From: Owenweeksia sp.
GTDB taxonomy: Bacteria; Bacteroidota; Bacteroidia; Flavobacteriales; Schleiferiaceae
Assembly (NCBI GenBank): GCA_028285465.1
Contig: JANQPD010000052.1
Span: forward strand, 1-64,000
Reading direction: 5' to 3'
DNA: 64,000 nucleotides
In this document: positions 43,729 through 52,613 of the stretch, piece after piece
Numbering within the stretch: the stretch's first letter is position 1
Layout of the letters: each line of letters starts with the position of its first letter
Translations under genes and position numbers: made by a program
Notes under the pieces: model-generated
The model's database searches: none
Seen by the model: only the letters and a program-made list of their open reading frames with translations
Told to the model about the DNA's origin: nothing

Positions 43729-46700
43729 ATGTTCAGGTTGGGGGAAAAGATACTTCTTTGGGCGCTCTGTGCGTTTTTTGTATGCCTCCGCGTGCTTCAT
43801 GCACAACCCGTTACCTATACCATTGAGGACGGCTTGCCGAATCGAGATGTGACAAGCACCATAGAAGACCATGAAGGTTTTCTCTGGGTAGCCACGGCCA
43901 ATGGACTTGCGCGCTTTGATGGCAATGAATTCATCCTGTTGGAAAATGTGGGAAAGGATTCGGCCAACCTCCTCAATCCAAATATCACCGCCCTGGCAAA
44001 AACCCCTAAGGGCCAACTTTGTATCGGAACCCTAAAAGGCTTGGCTTTGCTGTCCCCAGACCGGACTAAATTATGGTACCCTATCCCAGACACCAGTCCT
44101 ATCGCAAGAAAACAAATACTATCCATCGCTGTCTTTGACGATCAACACATCGCCTTTGCTACATTTTATGGCTTGTACATCCTGTCAAAAGGAAAGGTCC
44201 AAACCGTGGCGACATTTTCCCCCAAAATTGACGGTCCAAACCGGACGACCCTGCATACCATCGACAGCAATAGAATTTTGGCATTCCATATTAAGAGTCT
44301 TGGAGCGGGAACGGACTTCTTCGTGGTAAACAGATCGGGTGAAGCTCTGCAAAGGAACACAGTCAACGCCTCTTGCCTGGGTGCGACCTTAGGCCTTGAC
44401 AATCGAGTCTATACTGCCTTCGTATTGAGCGGTCCCAATCAGGCAAACAAAATAGCCATAGAGGCTTATTCCCTTGAAGGCGAGCCCCTAGGGCATTGGC
44501 AAATGGAGCCTTCTTTTCCTCTTCCTATCGTAGATCAATTCAGTATCTTCTCTAGGTCAGGACATCTCTGGATCACCCGGTCAGGCACGCCATTAATTCA
44601 ATTCGATCACGAGAAAGGTGACTTTTCCCTTTCCGTTGGAGAAGAGATCGTCAAGAAAATACCACCTGTTACCAGCAATTTTTCCAATATTCATAGCGAC
44701 ACGCATGAAAATCTCTGGGTATCTACAAACGGAGGTTTGATAGGACTTAGCCTGAAACAGGACCGCTTCCACGTCTTAAAGCCCGGTCATTTACCGAAAG
44801 ACGAGGTCTACAGCACCAGGCTTATTTATGCTTTAGACGAAAAGCACCTGTTCATCTCAAAATGGGGTAATTCATTCCTGATGAATGTGGAAGATCAGGA
44901 ATTCACTCCATACAATCCTCTAAAATCAGACGGAACGCCACTCAACATTCGCTGCATACTCCCCTTTGGTAGTGACAGCCTTCTGGTAGGAACGGAGTGG
45001 ACGTCGCTGTTCTGGTTGAAGCCTGGGAGCACTGCACTAGAGCCTGCTCTCATAGACTCTTCTAATCAAATCTACCGGTCCGTAATGAGTCTCGTACGGG
45101 ACAAAGAGGGAAAGGTCTGGGGAGGCGGGATTGGTGGTCTGTTTTGGTTCGACCCTAAGGAAAAGATCATTCATGAGCTGAAAAACCAAGGATTTGAGAT
45201 CGGCCAGGGGGGGGTGTATGAGCTCAGTTATGATCCGGAGCGGAATCTGATCTGGGCGGCTAGCGATAAGGGCCTTGTAAAATTCGAAATAGAAAGTGGT
45301 CAGTTTAAAATATATGATCTGCGCCTGGGTAGTGATGTCATGAGTTCCTCAAAGTCCACATGTCTTATCCTCAAGGAAGACCTGCTTTGGGTGGGTACCT
45401 GGGGAAATGGACTGGTGAGGTTTGATAGATCCACCGAAGAGATCACCCATTTTACCACGCAAAACGGTCTGTGCCACAACCTGATCTACTCCATGCTGGA
45501 AGATGACAGGGGCAGGATCTGGTTGGGCACCGCCAATGGACTGTCAGCCTTTGATCCTTCATCCGAAGACTTTACAAGCTACTTCAAGGAAGACGGGATC
45601 GCCCACAATGAATTCAACACAGGCTCCGTATACAAAGATCCTGAGGGTACTCTTTATATGGGAGGTATCAATGGGATTAGCAGCTTTAAACCTGACCAGG
45701 TCCTTGGGGAAAAGGAACACTCTGAAATACGCCTGACACAAATCATACAACACAACGGAAAGACCAATACAGAGCAAAAAACTACTTTCGACATTCAACA
45801 ACTAAAGGCTTTGACCATCAATCCACATGATCGATACTTCACGGTTTTTTTCTCCCATAAGGACCTCCTCTACCCCTCCAAAACCTATGAATACCAACTT
45901 AAGGGTTTAACGGATAATTGGAGCTTTTTGGGAAGTAGTAAAAAGATCCGCTTTGCCGGCCTTCCAGCCGGAAACTATACCTTATCTATTCGTTCAACGG
46001 ATGACACAAAGGGCGAAAACATATTGAGTCTGCCCATAACGGTATTAGCTCCCTGGTACGAGCGCTGGTGGGCCATAACGCTGTTTACCCTATCGGGCCT
46101 TGCTTTGATCTTCCTGTTTTTTTCCCTCCGGTTCCGGCAGTTAAAAACGGTGAACCAGCTAAAACTGGAACGCTTGAGGGTGGAAAAGCAGGAAGAATTA
46201 GATCAGCTGAAATCGGACTTCTTTGCCAATATCTCGCATGAGTTCAGGACACCGCTTACCCTGATCCTGGGGCCACTGGAAAAAAGGCTAAGCGGGCAAG
46301 CCCCTGAAAGAGATAAACGCGATTTTGGGATGATGCGTCGCAACGCCAACCGCTTGTTGTCGCTCATCAACCAGCTACTGGACCTGAGCAAACTGGATAG
46401 CGGGAAGATGAGCTTCCGTCCGGTTCTCAAAGACCTGGCGGCTCACCTGCGTTTACTTTGCAGCAATTTTGAAAATCAGGCGGCCTTGAGGAACATCGAC
46501 TTCCATTTAACCCTGGAGGAAGAGGAACTATTGACGGCCTATGATGTGGACCAGATGGAAAAGATCATGAACAACCTGCTGTCCAATGCCTTCAAGTTCT
46601 GTGGGGAAGGAGGACGGGTAGAAGTGGTCTGCCGACAACCTGATGCGCAAAGCATCCGCATCAGTGTGGCCAATACGGGAGAAGAGATACCTGCTCACAT

Positions 46701-47727
46701 CTTACCCGATCTTTTCAAGCGGTTTTACCGGCAGGAACAGGACATGGCGCAAGGCACAGGCATCGGGCTGGCCCTGACCAAAGAGTTCGTAGAGCTGCAT
46801 CAAGGGATCATCAAAGCAAGCAGCGAGGGAGGTCTGACCACCTTTACCATCGATTTGCCTGTGCATGTTCAGGAAGGAGCAGATACGTCTGAGACCAGAT
46901 CCTTTGCCGGCCCTTCATCTCCGCTTACCACCTACACAGAAACAGCTTCTCCAAGGGAAGGTGATGATCAACAGAAGAAAGAAGACCTACCCCTGGTATT
47001 GGTGGTAGACGACAATGCCGACCTCAGGGCATTTCTGAGCGATATTTTGACACCGCATTACCAGGTGCTGCAGGCCAAGAACGGTTTAGAAGGCTGGGAT
47101 CAGGCCCGGGAGCGTATACCGGACCTGGTGGTGAGCGACTTGATGATGCCGGGGATGGATGGGAAGCAACTGTGCCATAAGCTCAAGACCGATGCCCTCA
47201 CCAGCCATATCCCGGTGATCCTGCTCACGGCCAAAGCCACTCAGGAGAGTAAATTGGAAGGTTTGGAGAAGGGAGCGGATGATTACCTGATGAAGCCGTT
47301 CAGCGGACCGGAATTATTGATCCGTGTTAAAAACCTCATCCGATTGAGGCAATTGCTGCGGGAAAAATACAGCGGGCAGAAGCTGGTGGAAATCGGACAA
47401 AAGCAGCCTGCCGATCTCGAGGATGAGTTTATGCAAAAGGTGATCAAGGTGATGGAAGCGCAAGCACACGAGGAAGATTTTACCGTGAATGTGCTTTATG
47501 AAAAACTGTTCCTGAGCCCGCGACAAGTACAGCGAAAGCTCAAAGCATTGACGAACCAAACCCCCTCCAACTTCATTCGGAAATACCGCCTCCAAAAAGC
47601 GTATGAAAAGATCTTAAGAAAAGAGGGAACGATCTCAGAAATTGCCACTTCGGTAGGCATATCCAATCTCACCTATTTTGGCAGATCGTTCAAACAAGAA
47701 TTCGGAGTTTCGCCCAGCGAGCTTTGA
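43729..47727 (+). CDS. Hybrid two-component system regulator (HTCC)
   Basis: A 1332-residue one-protein signalling system. In order: signal sequence (LLWALCAFFVCLRVLHAQ); about 14 Reg_prop propeller blades in the periplasm (e.g. LWVATANGLARFDGNEF); a Y_Y_Y domain near 690-780; a membrane helix (ITLFTLSGLALIFLFFSL); HisKA with ISHEFRTPLT near 835; HATPase with GTGIGLALTKEF; a receiver (VLVVDDNADLRAF near 1093, phospho-Asp in SDLMMPGMDG, TAKAT, KPFSG); and an AraC-type DNA-binding domain at the C-terminus. Such HTCCs sense ligands outside the inner membrane and switch on adjacent genes, here most likely the secreted protein downstream. All catalytic motifs are intact. Its 3' end is partly duplicated at 48241. 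Confidence 0.95.
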   Translation: MFRLGEKILLWALCAFFVCLRVLHAQPVTYTIEDGLPNRDVTSTIEDHEGFLWVATANGLARFDGNEFILLENVGKDSANLLNPNITALAKTPKGQLCIGTLKGLALLSPDRTKLWYPIPDTSPIARKQILSIAVFDDQHIAFATFYGLYILSKGKVQTVATFSPKIDGPNRTTLHTIDSNRILAFHIKSLGAGTDFFVVNRSGEALQRNTVNASCLGATLGLDNRVYTAFVLSGPNQANKIAIEAYSLEGEPLGHWQMEPSFPLPIVDQFSIFSRSGHLWITRSGTPLIQFDHEKGDFSLSVGEEIVKKIPPVTSNFSNIHSDTHENLWVSTNGGLIGLSLKQDRFHVLKPGHLPKDEVYSTRLIYALDEKHLFISKWGNSFLMNVEDQEFTPYNPLKSDGTPLNIRCILPFGSDSLLVGTEWTSLFWLKPGSTALEPALIDSSNQIYRSVMSLVRDKEGKVWGGGIGGLFWFDPKEKIIHELKNQGFEIGQGGVYELSYDPERNLIWAASDKGLVKFEIESGQFKIYDLRLGSDVMSSSKSTCLILKEDLLWVGTWGNGLVRFDRSTEEITHFTTQNGLCHNLIYSMLEDDRGRIWLGTANGLSAFDPSSEDFTSYFKEDGIAHNEFNTGSVYKDPEGTLYMGGINGISSFKPDQVLGEKEHSEIRLTQIIQHNGKTNTEQKTTFDIQQLKALTINPHDRYFTVFFSHKDLLYPSKTYEYQLKGLTDNWSFLGSSKKIRFAGLPAGNYTLSIRSTDDTKGENILSLPITVLAPWYERWWAITLFTLSGLALIFLFFSLRFRQLKTVNQLKLERLRVEKQEELDQLKSDFFANISHEFRTPLTLILGPLEKRLSGQAPERDKRDFGMMRRNANRLLSLINQLLDLSKLDSGKMSFRPVLKDLAAHLRLLCSNFENQAALRNIDFHLTLEEEELLTAYDVDQMEKIMNNLLSNAFKFCGEGGRVEVVCRQPDAQSIRISVANTGEEIPAHILPDLFKRFYRQEQDMAQGTGIGLALTKEFVELHQGIIKASSEGGLTTFTIDLPVHVQEGADTSETRSFAGPSSPLTTYTETASPREGDDQQKKEDLPLVLVVDDNADLRAFLSDILTPHYQVLQAKNGLEGWDQARERIPDLVVSDLMMPGMDGKQLCHKLKTDALTSHIPVILLTAKATQESKLEGLEKGADDYLMKPFSGPELLIRVKNLIRLRQLLREKYSGQKLVEIGQKQPADLEDEFMQKVIKVMEAQAHEEDFTVNVLYEKLFLSPRQVQRKLKALTNQTPSNFIRKYRLQKAYEKILRKEGTISEIATSVGISNLTYFGRSFKQEFGVSPSEL

Positions 47728-48010
47728 TCGGGACCCCTCATTTGTCGCTTCGGGTTGATACAATATCGGTTTAGCGCGAGCTCCGAAACCGCCTGCCTTG
47801 CGACCTTTACCACCGACTTATCTACGAAATTAAAGGTTTTGCGAAAATGAAATGTTCAAAATCAAAACTATGGCATGAAGCAAGGCTTTATTAATAAGTG
47901 CAAGTAAACAGGAACCGATAATTTCGGGTTGATTCCTTCCTTGTTCCGTCAGAACAAAAGACCGCATCAGGCGAAGAACTCCACGCCATTCCAACCCGGG
48001 CGGCAATGTA
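47728..48010. other. Non-coding spacer after the HTCC gene
   Basis: About 280 bp with no ORF. The segment GTCGCTTCGGGTTGAT...CGGTTTAGCGCGA (47744-47779) recurs at 48332-48368, showing that this spacer was duplicated along with the HTCC tail. Confidence 0.6.
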
Positions 48011-48230
48011 GGGCATTCAAGACCGGCAACGTTGATTAGGATGTTTTGGTTTGGTTTCCGGTCGCCCTCTCCTTTTTTAATCCTGCGCGAACACCACCAA
48101 GATCGTTTCTCTCCTCATGCTCGGATTGTAAGAGCAGTAAATGCTTCTGTCAGAGCTTTTTCATTATCGCGCTTCAATCCTGTGAAACATATCCTGATGC
48201 TTGTCACGGTGTTCCTGAGCACGGTTTGAT
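48011..48230 (+). pseudogene. Remnant leader and signal peptide of a lost surface-protein gene
   Basis: Closely similar to 48588-48805, the leader and signal-peptide region of the intact downstream gene. It includes the GTG start and signal peptide (VKHILMLVTVFL), then stops, and joins a fragment of the HTCC 3' end 10 bp later. It is the 5' stump of a second, deleted copy of the secreted-protein gene. Confidence 0.75.
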
Positions 48231-48240
48231 ACAATCGCAG

Positions 48241-48368
48241 AACCAAACCCCCTCCAATTTCATCCGGAAATACCGCCTCCAAAAAGCGTATGAAAAGATC
48301 TTAAGAAAAGAGGGAACGATCTCAGAAATTGTCGCTTCGGGTTGATGCAATGTCGGTTTAGTGCGAAC
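48241..48368 (+). pseudogene. Fragment of an HTCC 3' end (AraC domain and following spacer)
   Basis: Bases 48241-48330 match 47554-47643 of the HTCC gene (TPSNFIRKYRLQKAYEKIL and onward), then the sequence jumps to match 47744-47779, the spacer after the HTCC stop. About 100 bp are missing at a short homology (CGCTTCGG/CACTTCGG). It is the tail of a second HTCC gene, otherwise deleted. Confidence 0.8.
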
Positions 48369-48764
48369 ACCCAAAACCCTTCGTCCGCGTCCTTTGTAGC
48401 GTAACATTCCTAATCAGTTATGATAATTTATATAAAGACAAAAGCCAAACGGAATCAAAAAAGTAATCTGCTGTTTAAAGTCAATGACCTCTTAGGAGGA
48501 ATTGACCCTTTCCTCCCTATCAGCGTAAGGCGTTTCGCCCACCTGGCGCGAAGCGTTTTGTTTTTTTTCGCCACTGATTCCGGAGAGGGGCATTCAAGAC
48601 CGGCAACGCTGATTAGGAGGAAGTCTTGGTTTAGTTTCCGGTCCCCCTCTCCTTTTTTAATCCTGCGCAACTTCTACCAAGATCGTTCCTCTCCTCGGTA
48701 TTGTGTGGTAGGAGGAGCAGTAAATGCTTTCTTCAGCGCTTTTTCATTATCACGCTTCAATCCC

Positions 48765-51116
48765 GTGAAACACATCCTGGTGCTTATTGCCGTGTTCCAG
48801 CTGGGCAGTTCAGGTGCTATAGGCCAGTGTACAGAAGGAGGGTTTGATGCAATCTCAAACCCACGCTATAACCATGCATGGAACAATGATTTTACTGGTG
48901 GGAGCTCGTGGATTGGTCAGGATTTCACGGCTTGTGCTACCGGGACACTGTCTGAACTCAGGGTGTTTGTTGGCTGGCCCCCTGATATACCACAAACCTT
49001 AAACCTGTATATCTATGAGGGGCCGGATACATCAGGAAATCTGCTGGCTACGGTTCCTCGTAGCAAAATGAATTTTGTGCGAGGAGGTGGCAAACCAGGC
49101 ACTCCATCCGTAATAGACCTCTCTTCAGTAAATCCGAAGGTGAGTGTGGTGGCCGGACAACAGTATACCTTTATGTTTGATACCATTACCGATCTGGCCA
49201 CCAATTTTTATACTAATATGTTATCCTGGAATACTTATGTCGGTGGCAGTATATTCTCCAATGGAGCTCGCGTTCCTGCTGGTAGTATTAATGCACCAGA
49301 TAATGTGGATATTTTATTCGAGATCGACATTGATGTGGCTACCTCTACCTGGACCGGGAGCAGCTGGAACAACGGCACGCCCAACCGGGATGCGAATGCG
49401 ATCATCGCTTCGAGCGGATCACCCGGGGATTTTAAGGCGGTGAACCTGACCATTAACAATGGGGTGACGGTGAACCTGGGTTCCGGAGATACGGCCCTGG
49501 TCTCGGGAACACTCACCAACAACGGCAATGGGTTTAGCGGCTCTGGGGTGATTGACTTTTACCCGGGTGGCGCAAACGCAAAAGTGGCCGAGATAAAAGG
49601 GAACGCCTTCAATTGGGGAGGCATCACCCATATTGACACCGGCTATTCCCTGGCCAGCAGCCATTCCCTGACTACTAACGGACTATTAACCCTTTCGGCT
49701 AGCTCAGCCGGTTCTTACGGGGTATTGCTGGGTAATGGTACCGTTACGGATAATATAAAAGCCGAAGCCTACCTGGACCTGGCCGGAGGCAGCAACGATG
49801 GCCGCTATTACCACCTGGGGGCTCCTTTTAACAATGCTACGCTAAGTGATTTTAATGAAGGGCAAATCATGGTTTCGGCCAACACCCAACAAGGTACGGC
49901 CTGGGAGTGGGATGCTGCCAATGCCTCCTGGGTGCCGGCCGGATCGGGCAACACGTCCAACGACCGGCTGGCGTCAAACGCGGTGATAGGAAAAGGTTAC
50001 GCATTATACGCAGGAAGCAATACCTATGGTACCTTCCTGAGAAAGGACCCCGGGGCACTTACCTTAACCGGAACCCCCATTAATAGTGATGTAACCATCG
50101 CCCTGTCTTACAATGATGGCCAGTCCGGAGGTTCTTTTGCCGGAGGCACCAACACCGCAGCCACCGAAGGCTGGAACTTTTTGGCCAACCCCTACCCCGC
50201 CCAACTGGATTGGGACGTGCAGGACGATCAGCTGCCCAACGGCCTGAACAGTACCGTCTACACCTGGAACGGCGCTAACTATACTTCCTACGTCAACGGG
50301 GCTTCCACTAATACCGGTACCCGCTACATCGCCCCCTTCCAGGGCTTTTTTGTGCAACTGTCTACCAATACAACCCCTAACTTTGCCTTTGATGCGGATG
50401 CGCGTGTTGTATCCGGGCAAACGGTTGAGCTCAACAAAACCACTACTGCAAACCCCCAACTGGACGGGATAAACCTGGCGGTAGCTACCGCCAATGGGGG
50501 AGCGCGGGATGATATTTACGTAGGTTTTGAAGCGCTGGCCACCGTGGGTTATGACCGGGAGTGGGATGCGCAAAAACTCCTCAACCCGGAGGGTGTACCC
50601 AACCTTTCGGTGAGCCTGGGGGGTGAGCTGTACTCCATTTGCCGGGTACCCTATAGCGGCCCCTGGTCTTTCCCGCTTAAACTGGACTATGCCACAGACG
50701 GGGAGGCCATGAACATCACAGTAGATCAAACGAACCTACAGTCTTTCGGGCAGGTAACTTTGGAAGACCTCAAGACCGGCAGTACGCATGACCTTACACT
50801 CGGGGTCTACAACTTTACCTATGACAAGGGCTACGGGCCACAGCGCTTTATCCTGCACTTTGGCAAGGCCAACATAGGCCTGGAGGAAACCGCAGGAGAG
50901 TTGCCCCTCTTTGCCTACGCTACCGAACAGGGGCTAACCGTAGAGTTGGGCACCCTGGAAGATGCCCGCATCAGCGTGTACAACCTGGCGGGTCAGTTGG
51001 TGGCTTCCCGCCAGGCGAGTAAAGGACCAGTGCCCATACCCCTGGAAAAACACGGGGTGTACCTGCTAAGGGTAGAAACCGGCAAACAAACCGAAACCTT
51101 TAAGATAATCCGTTAA
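48765..51116 (+). CDS. Secreted surface protein with type IX sorting domain, likely HTCC target
   Basis: A 783-residue exported protein read from the GTG at 48765, which starts a clean signal peptide (KHILVLIAVFQLGSSGAIGQC). The track's upstream 115 codons lack protein character, and the truncated paralogue at 48011 has the same GTG. The N-terminal 170 residues form a beta-sandwich-like module (SWIGQDFTACATGTLSELRVFV), followed by strand-rich repeats (WTGSSWNNGTPNRDANAII, VTVNLGSGDTALVSGTLTNNG) and a C-terminal type A sorting domain (ISVYNLAGQLVASRQ, then HGVYLLRVETG). It lies just after the HTCC gene and the collapsed duplicate, so regulation by the HTCC is likely. Ligand or function unknown. 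Confidence 0.82.
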   Translation: MKHILVLIAVFQLGSSGAIGQCTEGGFDAISNPRYNHAWNNDFTGGSSWIGQDFTACATGTLSELRVFVGWPPDIPQTLNLYIYEGPDTSGNLLATVPRSKMNFVRGGGKPGTPSVIDLSSVNPKVSVVAGQQYTFMFDTITDLATNFYTNMLSWNTYVGGSIFSNGARVPAGSINAPDNVDILFEIDIDVATSTWTGSSWNNGTPNRDANAIIASSGSPGDFKAVNLTINNGVTVNLGSGDTALVSGTLTNNGNGFSGSGVIDFYPGGANAKVAEIKGNAFNWGGITHIDTGYSLASSHSLTTNGLLTLSASSAGSYGVLLGNGTVTDNIKAEAYLDLAGGSNDGRYYHLGAPFNNATLSDFNEGQIMVSANTQQGTAWEWDAANASWVPAGSGNTSNDRLASNAVIGKGYALYAGSNTYGTFLRKDPGALTLTGTPINSDVTIALSYNDGQSGGSFAGGTNTAATEGWNFLANPYPAQLDWDVQDDQLPNGLNSTVYTWNGANYTSYVNGASTNTGTRYIAPFQGFFVQLSTNTTPNFAFDADARVVSGQTVELNKTTTANPQLDGINLAVATANGGARDDIYVGFEALATVGYDREWDAQKLLNPEGVPNLSVSLGGELYSICRVPYSGPWSFPLKLDYATDGEAMNITVDQTNLQSFGQVTLEDLKTGSTHDLTLGVYNFTYDKGYGPQRFILHFGKANIGLEETAGELPLFAYATEQGLTVELGTLEDARISVYNLAGQLVASRQASKGPVPIPLEKHGVYLLRVETGKQTETFKIIR

Positions 51117-51129
51117 AACCACATTTTAC

Positions 51130-51312
51130 ATGAAAAATCTCAAAAGAATAATACCGGTTTCCTGCTTTTTAGTCTTTACGAGCTATGTGGGAAATGCCCA
51201 ACCTCTCAATCCTATGGCTCCCGCTCCCTTTGGTTTTGTGGAACTACTCATTGGGGCGGGAGCTCTGTATGGAAGCAAGAAAGTATATGAGGCACGGGAA
51301 AAAAAAGATTAA
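51130..51312 (+). CDS. Small exported protein with a PID-CTERM-like tail
   Basis: A 60-residue ORF 13 bp after the surface-protein gene. It has a signal peptide (IIPVSCFLVFTSYVGNAQ), a short proline-rich spacer (PMAPAPFG), a second hydrophobic stretch (FVELLIGAGALYG) and a basic end (SKKVYEAREKKD). This three-part layout resembles the PID-CTERM sorting tails of Bacteroidota, though the PID triplet itself is not present. Probably co-transcribed with the surface protein and membrane-bound. Function unknown. Confidence 0.65.
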   Translation: MKNLKRIIPVSCFLVFTSYVGNAQPLNPMAPAPFGFVELLIGAGALYGSKKVYEAREKKD

Positions 51313-51407
51313 AAATGCCCCGCCTGGGGCAGGGCTTCTCTATGTCCCTAATGATGCTAATTAGAAAAGACAAACACCCTGCTGCCCCCAGTTCGTATTA
51401 AAACGCT

Positions 51408-51556
51408 CACATTGAGGTGTACAAGCTGGTGGGCCAGCGCGTGGCTTTGGGCAAGGGGAGCATGAAGCTGTAAAGCTTGAGCTGGATGACCACAGGGTCT
51501 TCCAGGCCCGGGTAAACACCCATAAGCAAACAGAGATATTTAAAGTAGTATGCTAA
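51408..51556 (+). pseudogene. Remnant sorting domain of another type IX surface protein
   Basis: Two frames together read HIEVYKLVGQRVALGKGS and KLELDDHRVFQARVNTHKQTEIFKVVC-stop, matching the end of the upstream secreted protein (ISVYNLAGQLVASRQ...KQTETFKIIR). An in-frame stop and a frameshift separate the halves. It is the tail of a further lost surface-protein gene. Confidence 0.7.
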
Positions 51557-51612
51557 AACCACAGATACCTGAAGAAACAGAGAATACCAGATCACCAGTG
51601 AGGCATGACATT

Positions 51613-51876
51613 ATGAAAAATACACGTTTGAATAGCTGCTTCTTTACCGGAAACAAAAACAAAAAGTCATCCTATAGATCAGGGAAAATACTGGCCGGGA
51701 TGCGCAAAAGGGGTAAAACCCTTAAACTGGTAAAAGGCCGGGGAGGCCGTTACCTGCTTATTACCAAACGCTACTTTATGGGCATTAAGATCTCCCGCCA
51801 TTCCCAGGCTTACCAAAGCAAAGAAGAAGCGCATCAGGCTTACCTGTATAGCAAGTATAAAATGTTCAGGAGATGA
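51613..51876 (+). CDS. Small basic protein, function unknown
   Basis: An 87-residue ORF from the ATG at 51613; the longer track ORF from 51550 begins inside the preceding pseudogene. Very basic (GKILAGMRKRGKTLKLVKGRGGRYLLITKRYFMGIKISRHSQAYQSKEEAHQAYLYSKYK), without signal peptide or membrane helix. The KEEAHQAYLYSKYK end resembles AP2/integrase-type DNA-binding add-ons (FYSKEEA-AYDA-type patterns), but this is weak. Lies among gene remnants and may itself be decaying. Confidence 0.45.
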   Translation: MKNTRLNSCFFTGNKNKKSSYRSGKILAGMRKRGKTLKLVKGRGGRYLLITKRYFMGIKISRHSQAYQSKEEAHQAYLYSKYKMFRR

Positions 51877-51914
51877 TATTTTTCAATAAACGACACACAC
51901 GTAAACCACCCATT

Positions 51915-52330
51915 ATGTCCCTGGAATTGAACACACTCAAAAGTACCCTCGCGCTATGCACCTTGTGCCTTTAATCCTTCTATGGCCCAAAACGGGCCAC
52001 TTACGTGGTGGCCAACAGCGGCAACTGGACCAATGCCAATACCTGGACGGGGGAACTGTTCTTGGCCATTTGGCCAAAATGCTTGTTCCCCGGGAAAAAC
52101 CCTTACGGTGGATGGTCAGATCGCTACACGCATCAAGATCATCCGGGTACAGGGAAAGCTCTGGTTCTCCATCTCCCAAAATACGTCCCTGATGTCCAGG
52201 ACATGTCTGGTGAGCTGGAGATCGGCACCGCAGCCAACCCCATACCGCAAGGATAAGCTGCACCCTGACGATCATAGACGAGGGCGACATTGTACTGAGC
52301 AGTCCCCAGTTTGAAAAAGGCCTGGTGCTG
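51915..52330 (+). pseudogene. Frameshifted remnant of a G8-like surface-protein gene
   Basis: Across several frames the region reads ATYVVANSGNWTNANTWTGE, LTVDGQIATRIKIIRVQGKLWF and DMSGELEIGTAANPIP, the pattern of a G8 domain (tryptophan start, V-G-L core, GELEIGT end). A decayed signal-peptide-like start lies at 51915. At least two frameshifts and stops interrupt it. Confidence 0.6.
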
Positions 52331-52350
52331 ATGGGAAAACGGCCGTACGG

Positions 52351-52611
52351 GAGTCACGGGTTCAGGTTGGAGAAATTCTGACCTTACGGATAGAAGCCGA
52401 CACCAGCAAATACGGAATGCCGTTCCCGGAAAAGTTTGAAAAGCTCTTATATCAGGATGCGGAAGCCCATGAAAAGTGGGAGGCTTTATCTCGCGGATTA
52501 AAGCAGAGTGTCCTCCATTACATATCCGGTGGCAAACAAGTGCAAACCCGCATTCAGAGATCGATCGACATGGCAGAAAGGATGAAGAAGGATTTGCTCA
52601 GATGGAGGTAA
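52351..52611 (+). pseudogene. Remnant of a DUF1905/YdeI-like gene
   Basis: An open frame reads VGEILTLRIEADTSKYGMPFPEKFEKLL, then AEAHEKWEALS and TRIQRSIDMAERMK. This matches the end of DUF1905 plus the helical YdeI/OmpD-associated domain (the pattern D.S.YG..PEEF, F..L, R..RI). The N-terminal half is missing and the sequence joins directly to the G8 remnant, so it is a truncated fragment. Confidence 0.5.
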
Positions 52612-52613
52612 AT

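Noticed and set aside
43615-44016. 133-codon minus-strand ORF over the HTCC start
   Set aside because: A shadow of the HTCC reading frame.
48420-48764. N-terminal 115 codons of the track ORF for the secreted protein
   Set aside because: No protein-like composition; the region is mirrored in the truncated copy as a leader, and a signal peptide begins at the GTG at 48765.
51550-51612. Longer start for the small basic protein (ATG at 51550)
   Set aside because: This ATG lies in the last codons of the sorting-domain remnant; the ATG at 51613 is a better start.
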